A DNA stretch of 64,000 nucleotides from Sclerodactyla briareus (taxonomy: Eukaryota > Echinodermata > Holothuroidea > Dendrochirotida > Sclerodactylidae): positions 116,636 through 180,635 of the forward strand of contig JAODTK010001466.1 in NCBI GenBank assembly GCA_026419785.1, in the 5' to 3' direction. The position numbers and the translations under genes were made by a program. This document shows positions 1-12,095 of this stretch, one piece after another. Within the stretch, counting starts at the first letter, position 1; the number at the start of each line of letters is the position of its first letter. The notes beneath the pieces were generated by a model. The model saw only the letters and a program-made list of their open reading frames with translations. It made no database searches and was not told the origin of the DNA.

Positions 1-32
1 GGGAGTTCTCCGTTAACAGCACTAGAACAATT

Positions 33-34
<2 letters not shown>

Positions 35-84
<50 letters not shown>
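35..84. repeat. (TA)25 microsatellite
   Basis: An uninterrupted run of about 25 TA dinucleotides. It is a simple repeat with no associated gene. Confidence 0.98.
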
Positions 85-86
<2 letters not shown>

Positions 87-1614
87 CCAGTTTGCAGAAG
101 CGAGATGTGAACTCGCCCCGTTCCCTTGTTTATGGGATGTTTCATCTGCTGAATCGAATGATCCCCCTAAAGTTGGCCAAGTTAAATCTCATTCCCGGAA
201 ATGTTTCAAGGGCACAACTGAACTTTTCACAAATGTCCTCAAAGGGCGATGATTTCAATGACCTCCTTTCCCTCCAAAAAGAGAGAAAAAAAACGAACCA
301 ACCTGCAAGTTTATTAGAACATTCAACATTGACTCGAAGATTGAAAAAATGGACCACATGCAAGTTTACTTTATTAGAACATTCAACATTGACTCAAAAA
401 TTCACACACTAGCATGTATGTATAAAATTATACCAGTCTGTGTTCACATGATTATACTGACAAAAGTAATGGGACCATGAATTCATCTACAGAAACATTG
501 TGATTTGGGCTCATTTTTGGGTTGTCTGTAGTCAAAGACGACCAGAACTGACAAATCTTGTTTCGGACCTGTACTCCTGATTTCTCCTGTGCTTCCACTA
601 ACTACTATTACTCTATTAGGACGAAAACTCAGGACAATCATTAATAGGCAATCCAGTATATACCCCAAGGATTGCCTCCTATTATCATATTATATCCCAG
701 GGAATACTCTCTTTATATTTCTTCAGTGTCTCAATGTGTATTGATCATTCCAATAGCTTGCCTCTTCCTATCTCCATCAAATTTCCTCAAATCATCAGTC
801 CTAATTAATCAGTTTTGCCAGAGCTATATATACTCTGTGTCCGACATTGCCCTTGAATATGCGGACCCAGGCCCGTGATGCTGAATACTCACCTCCATCA
901 CCAATTAGATGTCCCACGCAATCCGTCACAGAGGGTAACATCTTAACCATGAATGTTTTTCCACGGAGGGAGATTGTCAGGCTGTTTGTTGATCTTTCGG
1001 ATGGCGTGTAAACTCGATTACCCGCGTTTGATTAGTTAGATTCCTCTCATCTGCCTCTGGCACTGAGAGACGGGTCGGTATCAGTAGCATGGGCATCGAG
1101 TCAAGTGGATCATGTTATAGAGTTTGTTGGCACGTTCGTGTGTGTCTATATAATGTAAACCTTCGTTTCAATAAAGTGGAATTTGAAGCCTCAAAATTTC
1201 CTCTGCAAAGCAATACTTATCATTGGGGGAATGAAGTCAAAATTTTCTGTTCGTCTTGACCCCCACGAAGTGGTACCCCCCAATCTTAGACGATTCCAAA
1301 AGGGGGGCTTCTGTGGTATGGTACTTTGTAGTCAACAGGAATTTTTATACATGTTTGTTAAATTGAGTATTATAGCATTCTTCTGACTTCTGTGTAGTCT
1401 GTGCCATTCATTGTGACCATAAAAAATAGGAATATGGGCTTCAAAGCTCTGAGAATGTAGTAGACAAGAAAAAACGGTGAAGCGATTGTTTTTCCCTTGC
1501 CTGGTAAAAATGGAGCAAGAATTATTCTTCAGCCCATCATTCTTTTGGTACCAGGTTACCAATACCCCTGAAATTATTGGATGCCCATGATAACAAAATT
1601 TCAAGGGTGTAATT
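85..1614. other. Non-coding stretch with one short tandem duplication
   Basis: I see no exon, RNA gene or conserved protein here. A segment of about 35 bases beginning TGCAAGTTTA and containing TTAGAACATTCAACATTGAC occurs at 304-338 and again at 359-398. The second copy has a few extra bases. The short frames are explained by this duplication or by chance. Confidence 0.6.
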
Positions 1615-1648
1615 ATATCCCCGCGACACTGGAAGTGTCCGGGGATAT
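1615..1648. repeat. Foldback hairpin at the left edge of a repeat element
   Basis: Left arm 1615-1630 (ATATCCCCGCGACACT) and right arm 1634-1648 (AGTGTCCGGGGATAT) are reverse complements except for one extra C in the left arm. The loop is three bases. The hairpin directly precedes the GGTCA-rich repeat block, so it may be that element's terminal structure. It does not resemble a bacterial terminator in context. Confidence 0.75.
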
Positions 1649-2265
1649 TATGGTTTTGGGTGTGTAGCCGCCGTTGCGTCCCAAGCTCCCCGCCATCGTA
1701 CTTTAGGCATTAGTGCACATAACTCTGTTATCCGATGATCTGAAACTTGGTCCGCCCCAGTGAATCTAGGTGAGTTCAAAGTGGGGCCCATCACTGCAAA
1801 GCTGTGTGCCGCTAATTTGCATAATTTACGTGAAATTTTCAAGTCAGTTGGATTTGAACAAAACTTGGTGGGTAGGGACTATAGTTGATCCTGAAAAATG
1901 TGGAGGTCATTTCAAGGTCATCGGAGGTCATATGGATCCCAATTTATGCGATTTTCCAAATTTTGTCAGATTGAACGAAATTTGGTGGATGGGGACTATA
2001 GTTGATCCTGAAAAATGTGGAGGTCATTTCAAGGTTCCTGGGTCAAATATTTGATAATTTATATACATTTTCCGAACTTTGTCAGATTGAACGAAACTTG
2101 GTGGATGGGGACTACATTTGTTAAAGGTCATTTCAAAACCATCGTGGGTCAAATTTGCATAATTCATGTGACTTTCCTGTAACTTACATGGATTACAACA
2201 AACTTGGTGGATGAAGGCGATCTTGCTTTCTGACCAAAATGGAGGTCTTTATGGGGTGTTAGATA
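1649..2265. repeat. GGTCA-rich repeat block with a four-unit tandem of about 115 bp
   Basis: The anchor AACTTGGTGGATGGGGACTA, with variants, recurs near 1863, 1979, 2094 and 2202, giving spacings of about 115, 115 and 107 bases. Each of the first three units is followed by GTCATTTCAAG or a close variant, and by a second GGTCA half-site. The lead-in 1649-1835 is GC-richer and single copy here. The units differ by substitutions and indels, so the array is old. The 94-codon frame across it is a by-product of the repeat and not a gene. Confidence 0.85.
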
Positions 2266-3265
2266 CTTCTTCCCGATGATTTGTACATGTGTAGGCGCGT
2301 TTACCCACCTACACTTCAGTTGTTTTCTTGGATTCTAACAATTACAAAATTTTCCCCCAAATTTAGCTGCATCATTGTTTCTGAATACTCAATTACTCAT
2401 GAATGGTACTGGAAGTTTGGAACTGATTGTGAACAAACAATCAACCAAATATTCAGGCAAGAAATTCAGCGCAGACCTAATATTGTTTCAAAATGTTGTT
2501 TAAGCATGGTGTTCTTCTCAATTCTACTATGGTGGGCACGAGCGGGGCAGGTGTTTTTTTCCCCACAATGCGGGTGTTCTTTCGCTCAGGCATGGCATTT
2601 CCTGACATTTTGGCGACCGTGCTGTCAAGGCTGGGCCTTGCCTCCGTCCTCCGATCTGTCCATCTTGTAAGTGCTGGTCAACCAAGTATTGGCAATCTTT
2701 GTTGCAGCAGTGTGATCGGATTGGTTACATGTAGACATTGTACAGGTAAGGTTTTTGGCCACCCCCCCTGACAATCCCTTCATCTGCTCTTTGGATATCC
2801 GTTTCGATGCCATATTCACCTTACTACTCTATCGCTCCTAAACGCGTTCGAAATAGCTGGTGTAGCATCGCGAATGCTCCTCAAATGAGCAAGATTGCTA
2901 CACACTTTTTGGAAGTGCATAGCAGTCAGTTTACACAAAACTATAGACAGTATACAGGTTTTTGTCTACAAATCCTCCCAAATTGCTACACGAGTGCCCA
3001 GCTCTAATTCAAAAACGCTGTCTCCCAATCATACTGTCGACCAGAAAGGCGCCATAGACTAATCAAACTCATTTGCACACTATGTCATACAACTTTGGCA
3101 TACTACAATTATTGAGTGTGTCATGAACCGGGAATACCTAGAAATTGCTGACAGGATTCTGTGTGGGTGTCCACATTGGCATCGTGGAAACGGCTCACAT
3201 AGGTAAATAGGCAGGTATTAAAAAAGAAATCCAGCCTCACCCGCTATGTGAAAATACAGCTGTAG

Positions 3266-3436
3266 GCTGATCGTTAATCAGGAGATTGCTGCATACCTGC
3301 ACAGACCCAGTCACATGAAGTGATATTTCATAGCTGGCATGAGTAAAGAAAGAGGCTGATAGTTTGAAGGAGAGGGGTTGATGCACCTGCCCAGACCCAG
3401 TCACAGTGAGTGACATTTGATAATGGCAATGCGTAA
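3266..3436. repeat. Two-unit tandem duplication, period about 89 bp
   Basis: Both units start with GCTGATCG or GCTGATAG and share CAGACCCAGTCACA at their centre. They lie at 3266-3346 and 3355-3436 and differ by scattered changes. Confidence 0.8.
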
Positions 3437-3894
3437 CTATCCCTGTCAGCCTAGCTTCTTCTAAGCCAATGCTGTGACTCAGTTGAGAAAACGCTTGTAT
3501 CATCATCTGTCACGAGGGATCATTGGTCTATTTCTGGCCTTTGTCTTCTATACCTTGACAGCTGAGAGGTTGTGTGTGATCGCTCTACTCTGGGTCAGTA
3601 CACCACGCTAGGCTACAATTGTTGCTTGCTTTCCTCACCTGGGTCATAACCCAGAAATTTGAAAGGCAGAGCTCAGCTGAGCGAATATTCAATTAGCCCT
3701 GCTACGATGAATGACGAGTGCTCGAGGTGGATGTGCTGTCCGATGTCGTTGTGTCGTTTATTCAGATTCCATGTGGTGGCCTGCAAGAAAAGGCGACTTC
3801 TGGCTCGTCTAGGACCTTTGGCCACGGGATCAATCTAAGGACACCAGTGAATAACACTTAACTGTTCAACCAGCCTTCTGTCTCCGGGGTGAGC

Positions 3895-3911
3895 GGGGGG
3901 GGGGGGGGGGG
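3895..3911. repeat. G17 homopolymer
   Basis: Seventeen consecutive G residues, followed by TTATAG. It is one of about twenty long G/C runs in the window. Confidence 0.95.
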
Positions 3912-5469
3912 TTATAGAAAATACCCAAAGTATCCCCCAGGGTAAGTCATTGTCAGAGGTGATGCATCCCTCAGTCACTTGGATGACTTGACAATTTCTG
4001 AAAATGTCTCACCATTAGGCCAGCCCTTGTTATTATTTTCTACATAATCTGAGTAAAATGACACACCTCAGGGTCAGCTTTGTGACTTGACATTCTTGGA
4101 GATGATGCACAAGTGAGTTACTTTTGATTTGACAATGACGCCACACTGACTGACCATGCCCGGGTAATCGGGGGTGCGTCATTCATTGAAAAGTGAATCA
4201 AAAGTGCCTGGTGTCAGATAATCCATAATGTGTCAAAAACTTGACCTAGATGCTATCATCACAGTTACTAGAGCAGGTCTTCTCAACTAACGGCGTGCAC
4301 GCCTATCTAATGTTCAACCAAGCATTTTGCTCTCTTTACACAAGTTATTCTAAGAGTTAATGATATTATTATATTAATGAATGTTCCCAAAATGTTACTG
4401 TTGAAAATAATTCAAATTCAACTGACAAATCTTTGAATATGATGGCTGGATAATCCTTGTGTCCCCTACCCTGGTTGCGGCAGGCTCTGCGGCTCTGCCC
4501 ATGTCCAATTCAGCCTTTGTGTAGCCGCTCTGTAGTGGAATAATCTCACAGAAGACATTATAAATGCAGGCAGCGTTATATCTCTCTTACATTGTGCGTT
4601 GTGCAGGCAAATGTGCCCCTTCGTCTTGCCTTCAAATGTCAGCTTTCTCACCTGGCTGGCAGAGTAGCCCATTAAACATCCCTTTGAAGCTTGTAAGTGA
4701 TGCTCGCGATCCTGTGGTAATTTGCGAATCATTCTCATAGGCTATTAGTGATAATTAGGCTGTGCACCCTTAGTCAGCACGAGTGATTAGCAGGTAGAGC
4801 CCAACTATATAGGCCTGCAATTAGGTGCGAGGTGCAACTCGTTTCCTGTTGATTTGTGGTTTTGTCATTCGTTTAATGCGTCATTAGAAGCATTAGACAA
4901 ACAAGGCACTACAGCTAGTTTACTAGCGAACCACTCGGGAGAACTCCGGATTTCATTCCCAAACTATCCAAAGTCAGATTTCAGGGACCTGGCTGTATTT
5001 TTTTTTTTTTTTGAGTAGGTTCGTCCCATGTGTTCCATTCCTTCATGGGGCTCAGTCTTTGAGGTATATGGAGCTGTTTAATACGTGGCGCCATGATTCT
5101 ACCATCTGTAACTTGATGTTTGTTTACATTATTACCAGTTTTCAAAACAGTAACTCATATTCAAGAGGTTCATCACCTGTTTAATGTGTTACTGGGCGAT
5201 ATCAGTCTCACATGCTTGAAATTCTTTGGGGGGATCGTATGAACTTTGCGGGGTTCTTTGGAGTCCTGCAAGTTTCGTTGAGGCTATGCTGAAGTGTCTC
5301 GCCTGGGCACCCAGAAACATATCTGATCATTTCCAACAAGATTCTAATTATATTGCCATTACATCAGTGTGTTTGGGTACTATGAGTTAGTTGCAGCCGC
5401 CGCCACCTGTGCTGCTGCATTGTCTGCTTTAATACAAAACCTTGAATGACATGCCCGCCCTAGAAAAGT

Positions 5470-5660
5470 TTCGAAGCTGGTGTTGGTGCATTAAATGCCA
5501 GGTTGCATAACTTACGTGAATTCTGGGAGTTTGCAAGATTCAAACGAAAACATAGGGGATGTGGACTATAGTTAATCCTGACCGGAGTGAAGGTCATCCT
5601 AAGGCATCTGGGGCCATTTTGAGGTCACATTATGCAAATTGTCTTATTCCAGTGAAATTT
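5470..5660. repeat. Dispersed single copy of the GGTCA-rich family
   Basis: It contains TGCATAACTTACGTGAA, GGGGATGTGGACTATAGTTA, AATCCTGACC and then GGTCAT and GAGGTCA. The order is the same as in the units at 1835-2000. This is an isolated diverged copy 3.3 kb from the array. Confidence 0.75.
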
Positions 5661-8399
5661 GTTCCACCCATGCACGTATAGCAATATTGAGTCCCAAAAT
5701 CCATTCCTCCATTTCAAACAATGCAAGTATTCTGCAGCAGCTCCTCTCCCAGCTTCATGGCCAATGACACCCCAGATCATTAGAGTTTTGAGGTCTGGTA
5801 AAAATGTAAAACTTGTCCAGCTAGTTCTATAAACTGGAAAGTTTGAAAACACAGCCTATTCAGTTCATTAACTTGTTTTAATCAACAGAGTGAAGAAAAA
5901 GAACTGAAACTAGGGAGGAACTTTGAAATGCTGAAGACCCCTGCCTGGGTACACCTCTGTGGTACCTCCATGGAGTGGTATTCTTTTGTTTGGGTTCTCC
6001 CCGTTTCTCTGGCATCAGATATAGTCCTCCAACTGTTCACATTCATCAATCTATCTCGATCAAGTAACTATGCCAAGTGATTCAAAGACAGGTCTCACTC
6101 ATATGGTCTCCGCTCACTCGACTCATAAACAAGCATGGTCACACCCTGCCCTACTGACCACCCACAAGGACGTGATAGTTCATTGGATTCTTTCAGCTAA
6201 ATCTGGGAATTACCCATGTGCCTCTGGAGAGCGGTTCACAACTCTGTGTATCAAATGCATTTGTGTTTTTTCAGACTGGAAAGAAATGTGTACTTTGTGT
6301 AAACACATAAAAGAAACCTACTTTGCATCAGACATTTTTAGAATCTCTCCCCTTAGCCCCCCCCCCCCAAAAAAAAACTCTTACTGAATGCTTCATATGA
6401 GTCTGTGTTTTTTAAAAGCACATCCCTGCTGTCAGAGTGAGACTCAGTCCTCCCTGACTCAACAAGGTCCAAGGAACTGTCAGTGGCATTTGGGAAAAAT
6501 TTTAATGAGCACAAATGGTAGTTTGCAACCTACAGTCCTTTCTAGTGCCTATAGGATACGGTAATCTATTTCACACCACATCTCACTCTGCATCATCCCA
6601 ATATGCCAACAGGTACCTGGCAATTACACAAATCTTGGTTGGCCACCCCATCGCTTTACACGTTGGCCAGACGGGAGAGTTCGCAACATAAGTGTCTGGC
6701 TTGCGGAATCTTTTCAAATTTTCCACCTCCACAAACTGTTTACCCAATATCATCTGCCAAAAGACAAATCCCCTCTGTTCCAGCTCCTTGAATCAAGATG
6801 GTTGCAGCTTCTTCACCTGAAGCCATTCCCCACTAAGTTGCAGGTCGGGCTGACCTTGCCCTCCAACAACGCCTGTTAAGGGCTCCCTCTACTGTCACCC
6901 GAAGTGGACCGTATCAGCGCTGACATCCTCTAGCTCTTCTTTGGCGAAACTATTGAACCAAATACTCTTCAACAGGATACTCAAAAAAGAAGAAAAAGAA
7001 CCCTGATTGCCAGCGAGCAAGCGATCTGAGAACCTTGTCAGCTGCACAGACTTGTTTCCAACCTTCTCGATTTCGTTTTAGAGCGTTGCATAATGCTCGC
7101 TGACAAATTATGGGCATTTCCAATGCTCATTAGATCGCTGAATGACTGCCCCATGATATTCATTCATGGGCAACCTTGGTATGGTTCATTCCTCGGGCAC
7201 GAGTTTGCAGTCATGAGGGAGGGACAGTTTCCAGTAGAATTTTACTGGGGACAATTTTCAGTTCGGGGTGTATAAGTGATGTTCAGGAATCGTTGCCCAC
7301 CGGAATGGCATTGGTGTCCTAATGATGCGTACTAATGACAAGGCCAGTTTAATTTGTTTGCTGCCCAAGCTTTTGTTCATGTGAATAGTTGATTATTATT
7401 CATGTTTTGATACTTGTGCGGTATTATCTCTGACGGATACTGATCAGGTTTACTGATCCTTGTTTTGTCACATAGGCAAAATGGTACCAGCCTCTGTCTG
7501 CTAATCGTGAAGGTCAGAGAGATGGCATCTTGGATATTTTTGCAGTTTCCACAACCTTCACAGTTCCAGATTTGTACATGCTTGGGTATATCTCAGATTG
7601 TAAGAAACAATACATGACACAACTATTTCATAGATACATTACTATGAAGTTTCACTGGTATGAAAAAATGCAACACACAACAGTATATTCATAAACCGTA
7701 TTCGTAATGTTTTTCATTAAACCGTTATATTTATACCAGGAAGATCACCACTCTGCATCTTGGCCCTGTTAGATCTGAGCACAACTTTCCAGCGGGGAGG
7801 AGACTTCCTCACTTTACATCCCTTCCACAAGAAACTGATCAATAAATCATTATGCCCACTCCCCACCCTTTTGAACCTCAATCTCGGGGTTCAAGCCTGC
7901 CAATGTCTCCTGTAACTGAAAACTTACAATGATGAAAATATGTTAACTACTGCACATATATTTTTGTGTTTGATTCAAGTTTTCCTAATCACAGCTGTTG
8001 TTCAATGTGTTTCAGAGATGAAGTATCTATTAAATCACCTTGGAATCATAGACGGAAGTTGGAAACTCGCGCTTTAGATTGCTTCGAAGTTTACATAGAT
8101 GAACAGACACAAACTGTGTCGCGATTCCTTGCCATAGCTGACAGGCGAGTGGCTACTAAGGCCAAAAACCGGAAAACCTATTGGATACTGTCGGTTTACT
8201 TGAAATTCCTTTCTAAATAGTCGCACACTTGAATTTCAATATTATCCTTTCCCCTCCCTGCCCTTACCCTCCTCCTACTACTTTTGTGGAGAACAACTGA
8301 CCTCCCCATTCACCAAGTATTATTCAATTCTGACAAAGAGGGATATATGGGGCACTGGGCACAATTATGTAAAATATTTTTTTTTATCACAATCCTGAC
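5661..8399. other. Non-coding stretch
   Basis: Nothing conserved is recognised. A C12 run followed directly by A9 lies at 6357-6377. Frames of 60-105 codons in this stretch have no recognisable domain and no plausible splice context, so I left them out. Confidence 0.6.
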
Positions 8400-9045
8400 A
8401 CGCGCTTAGACTAACAAAACTTCCCATTACAACCTCCCTCTAAAATGTTTTGTTTCCAAGATGTCAATGTCAAAAACGGCAATTTAACAACATACATTCC
8501 AGTGTTTTAGGCCTGTCTTGACCTTTCACACATGTGCGTTCCTTGAGATAGCTCATGATAGGAGTGTTGTATTACATTAGTCTAATTCACTTTATGGTTT
8601 GACTCAACAAGACAAATTAGCACTCAATGTCACAAGGTCAAAAGGTCAAACAAGGTCAAAAGGTCACAGTCTGTCAGCAGATGTAGTTCGCCCAGACAAA
8701 CAAAACTTACCATAACGACATCACTCTAAAATGTTCCATTGCCAAGATAATATGGATTGTCCTGTGGTGACCTCAAATGACCTTGACCTAACACCAAAAA
8801 CAATAGGGTTCATCCTCACCCTACATGCAACCCACATACCCAATTTTAACTTGATACTGCTTGCGTTCGTTAGATATCGTGCTGACAAGCTTTTTGAACT
8901 TTGCCCTCTCGTGACCTTGAATGATCTTGAACTGGCACCAAAAAAAATAGAGGTCATTCTCTCTATATGTCCAACCCACATACCTAATTTGAACTTGATA
9001 CCTCTTGCGTTTCCCCCTTTTTTTTAAGGATATCGTGCTGACAAG
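8400..9045. repeat. Tandem repeat family with paired segments 144-154 bp apart
   Basis: ACAAAACTTCCCATTACAAC at 8415 recurs as ACAAAACTTACCATAACGAC at 8701, each leading into CTCTAAAATGTT. TGACCTCAAATGACCTTGAC at 8767 recurs as TGACCTTGAATGATCTTGAA at 8911. GATATCGTGCTGACAAG occurs at 8872 and about 9028. The copies are diverged and interrupted by a cluster of AGGTCA motifs at 8632-8667. Overlapping frames on both strands are repeat by-products. Confidence 0.85.
8632..8667 (+). promoter_or_regulatory. Four AGGTCA direct repeats, spacing 2-4-2
   Basis: AGGTCA occurs at 8635-8640, 8643-8648, 8653-8658 and 8661-8666, so the spacers are 2, 4 and 2 bases. AGGTCA is the canonical nuclear-receptor half-site, and DR2 and DR4 arrangements are used by such receptors in animals. 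The cluster sits inside a repeat family rich in GGTCA, so it may have no regulatory role. The motif is certain; the function is speculative. Confidence 0.35.
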
Positions 9046-9054
9046 GGGTGTCCA

Positions 9055-9073
9055 ACACACACACACACACACA
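9055..9073. repeat. (AC)n microsatellite
   Basis: About nine AC dinucleotides lie directly right of the tandem repeat block. Confidence 0.95.
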
Positions 9074-9414
9074 TATCCACGGTGCGTGACTGCATTGATT
9101 CCTTTTGCCTTCAGCAAGGAATAAAAAAATGAGCGTGTTTTATAACCCTTGGAGTACATGTGATGTCGTAGCACAACACCTGCATAATGAGGGACGGTTC
9201 CGTTTGCTCGCATCTACAGCCCCACGGTATATTGCAACGTTTGCATCGACATAGCATAGCGGCGATTTACAGTATCGTCGTCTCGAATTGCGATTATAAG
9301 GCGGGTTCAATCGTTCATGACGTCATGCAAGAGACACGGTCACGTCCTTGCCAGTTGCTACCAGGGACGAAATTGCCCTTGAGTCTATATGAACTCTACC
9401 CAAGTGGCTTCCTT

Positions 9415-9552
9415 CTAGTAGAGTGACTTGAAAAAAACCCATTACTCCTGGAGCTTTTTAGTACAGTAATTTTGATAAAGCCCATTACATCCTGGGAGCT
9501 TTCTAGTAGAGTAACTTTGATAAATAAACCCATTACTTCTTGGAGTATTTTA
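9415..9552. repeat. Three-unit minisatellite, period 44-48 bp
   Basis: Units begin at about 9415, 9460 and 9504. Each contains TAGTA, a G-A/T-G/A-TAA-like segment, CCCATTAC and then GGAG followed by a T-rich stretch. The third unit has four extra bases. This is a local tandem duplication with no gene. Confidence 0.9.
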
Positions 9553-9560
9553 CAAAGCAT

Positions 9561-11680
9561 TGTGGGGGAAGGGATTGACTACTAAAATTTTAGATCTTTG
9601 GTGACCTTTTTAACCCACCTGTGCTTAGTTGTATGGAGACTAATGTGTGGCCTCATGAAGGATTTGGTCACAAGCTCTGGACTTGTATCTATGGAAATCC
9701 AGAATCTAATGGTATCAAAAACTTTTCCATTGGGAGGAGGCAGTGTTTAAAGTGGGGATGGATAAGGTGATGTCTGTATATGTGCTAGGTGTTGGGGTGC
9801 AATTAAGAGTCATTAACAAGGGGCAGAACACTGTGTCGTGTAATGGCAAAAAACAAAAAAAAATTTTTGTACTTCTTGTTTTTGTGGCTCGGTGCCAAGT
9901 CCCTGCTATGACCCAATTGCCAACTACTTTGTGTGACTCACTATGCAGAAAACGTTGGAATGGTAGAAAGAATTGCACGTCCACACTTTCCAGGGAAGCA
10001 AACGTGGTTTATAAGTATCAATATCTCCCATTAAAACATTGAATGCAAGCTGTGGAAGCGGTATCGGCCAAGCACACTACTCGAAGAGTTGCGCTAGCGT
10101 CCCCACACTCGCCTAAAATTGACCTCGAAATGCCGAGCAAAGAAATTTTAAGATTCCTTTTGCCGGTGTTTATGGAGCAGCGTTTACCTTCTATGGATGG
10201 GACAATCGCTTGGTTTGTAGAGCATCACAGTCGGAGCAGTGGGTCGTGCAGGTAATAGTTGACCATGTAATCAGTGAGTGCCATGGGTCCAGTTTCGTTT
10301 CCCCTGAGGACCCGAACGGAAAAAAAAACACTACTATTGAAATGGTCTTTTCCCTGTGTAAAAAAGGAGAGAGTAAGGCCTCATGGTATGGTTTTTGGCC
10401 AGGTGATGATCAGGGTAATATCTGTGATGGACCCCGCCTGTATTTTTCATCATTAAGTGATACGTTGAAAAGCCTCCATATTTCAGGGACAGAGTCCTAT
10501 ACTTTCCCCAGAGCTCTGTTTGTCGCACATTGCTTCAATGGGCTTCAAGGAATTACAAGCAGAGGGGCTGAGAAATTGCCTGCCTGGTGCTTCATGTTGC
10601 ACATGTTTGCTATTTTGTTCACCTGGCTTGATGGCTTCACATTTTCAGACTGTTCTACTGTTTTCTTTTGGGATGCTCAGCTGATTTGCTAATTTTCACT
10701 CTGGGGCAACGGTCTTCTGTGTAAGTTCAGCTAGTATTTGGCCCGCTTGTTGGCTCCTCCGCTATGTTTGTGTGGGTTTGCCTGTGTCAGTTGAGTTCAA
10801 AGCACAGATTGTGGACTTTTTTACTACCCTCAGTGGAGGTTATAAATTGGTAGCTTGTTGCACCTGTCATCGGACACAGGTGAATGGGAAGTATCGTCTG
10901 TGTTGGAGTACTACCCCTTAGTGGGGTGGGCACATCAGGGGGGCCATCAAAATTATTACGCTGGATTGGTGGAAGAGCAGTAAAGAAATATTGGAGTAAT
11001 TGTTGTTGCAATCTGAAATATTCAATTGGTTGGGATTATGCCGGTGGGCACACACATGGACAACTATCTGAAAGGTCTCCACACTGTCCACAGCACAATT
11101 TAGCCAGACCATTGAGAATCCAGTTTGGGGTCTTCTTCGAATTCGTTTTTTGGTTAAACTGCAATAGCAACCTGTCTCTGAAGGGGATGAATAGGGGGTG
11201 GATGGATTACAAAAAGTGCACGTTCAGCAAGTAGAGCCATTTTCTGGGCTCCCCAAAAACTCACCAAATTTCCCCTGGAAGGTTCTGACAGATCATGTTA
11301 TAGGGAGTTTTGCTACAGTAATTGTTTTACTTCAGCCGCCTGGTTGGTGCTGTTTCCGAGTACGATTTGAAAAGAATTCCCACTGTGACCTTCCTGCAGT
11401 AGTGTAATAAATCAGCTGTACCATAGGTGATCTTTCTACAAAAACCTTGGAAAACCTGCTCTGATTTTTAAGAAGGTCTTCGCTGGTAGCTCGATTGACT
11501 TCTTAGAAACATTGTAATTCTGCACTGTCTTCCTTAATTGCATTGGCACAGCCCAAACAGATCCTAAAGAAGCTCATTCTAGCTGTCCGCAAACGTTGCC
11601 CTTCACCCACACTGGTGCCACATAAAATGGCTTATTATTTCACAGAACATCAGAAATTCCTATCCCCATCCTAATCAGCC
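9561..11680. other. Non-coding stretch with one unsupported open frame
   Basis: No recognised exon. The longest open frame of the window lies here and is listed separately. I see no repeat structure beyond short A runs. Confidence 0.5.
10210..10692 (+). CDS. Hypothetical open reading frame, 160 codons, probably not a gene
   Basis: This is the longest ATG frame in the window. I do not recognise a domain, signal peptide or repeat. The last 30 residues are rich in Phe, Trp and Cys. An overlapping frame at 10043-10255 looks equally plausible and ends near a GTGCAG|GTAATA sequence that could act as a splice donor. In a sequence of this length and composition a frame of this size can arise by chance, and it crosses an A9 run where frame errors are easy. 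It would be upstream of the quaking exons on the same strand but shares nothing with that family. Confidence 0.12.
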   Translation: MVCRASQSEQWVVQVIVDHVISECHGSSFVSPEDPNGKKNTTIEMVFSLCKKGESKASWYGFWPGDDQGNICDGPRLYFSSLSDTLKSLHISGTESYTFPRALFVAHCFNGLQGITSRGAEKLPAWCFMLHMFAILFTWLDGFTFSDCSTVFFWDAQLIC

Positions 11681-11682
11681 AC

Positions 11683-12095
11683 AGGACACTCCTTTCGAAA
11701 CATCACCACTCTCACACTTCTCCCTGTCCCCTTCGATAGATGATATATCACTGTACCTACTGTGGCTGCAGGACCTGGTCTTGGGAAGCTTCCTGACCAA
11801 TAGGAGCAGCACACATCCTGCTGCTCGTATTTCCCCCCTCCCCCCCCCCTTCCCATTACCCTGGTTGATAGAGTCAGAACCTGACTAACCGTTTGTCTCC
11901 TCACCATCTTCCCCCATCCCCTGGTTCCCAAGCCTGTCCCCCAACGGGCTACAAACCTTGCCTGTCGGATGCCGACCGGCACGACGCCGTGACGGCAGCA
12001 GCCATCCATGAGGATGAATGGATATATGAGCCCCCGAAGCTATGCGGGCGATAGGAATTCCGGTATGGAGCCCTGGTGGGGGTGTGACAGGGATG
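11683..12095. repeat. Pyrimidine-rich repeat family, copies 1 and 2
   Basis: A partial copy starts near 11683 with TTTCGAAACATCACC. A fuller copy starts at about 11786 with TGACCAATAGGAGCAGCACA, followed by a C-rich tract, CTGGTTGATAGAGTCAGAAC and GCCTGTCCCCCAACGGGCT. It ends in GATAGGAATTCCGGTATGGA near 12051-12070. The same order of blocks is found at 12783-13110 and 13549-13852. Confidence 0.85.

Larger units (their letters stand above)
2266..5469. other. Non-coding stretch
   Basis: No exon or RNA gene is recognisable. Contents are a two-unit duplication at 3266-3436, a G17 run at 3895-3911 and a T15 run at 4998-5012. Loosely similar TGACTTGACA segments occur near 3985 and 4083. The open frames are short and have no recognisable domain. 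Confidence 0.6.
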
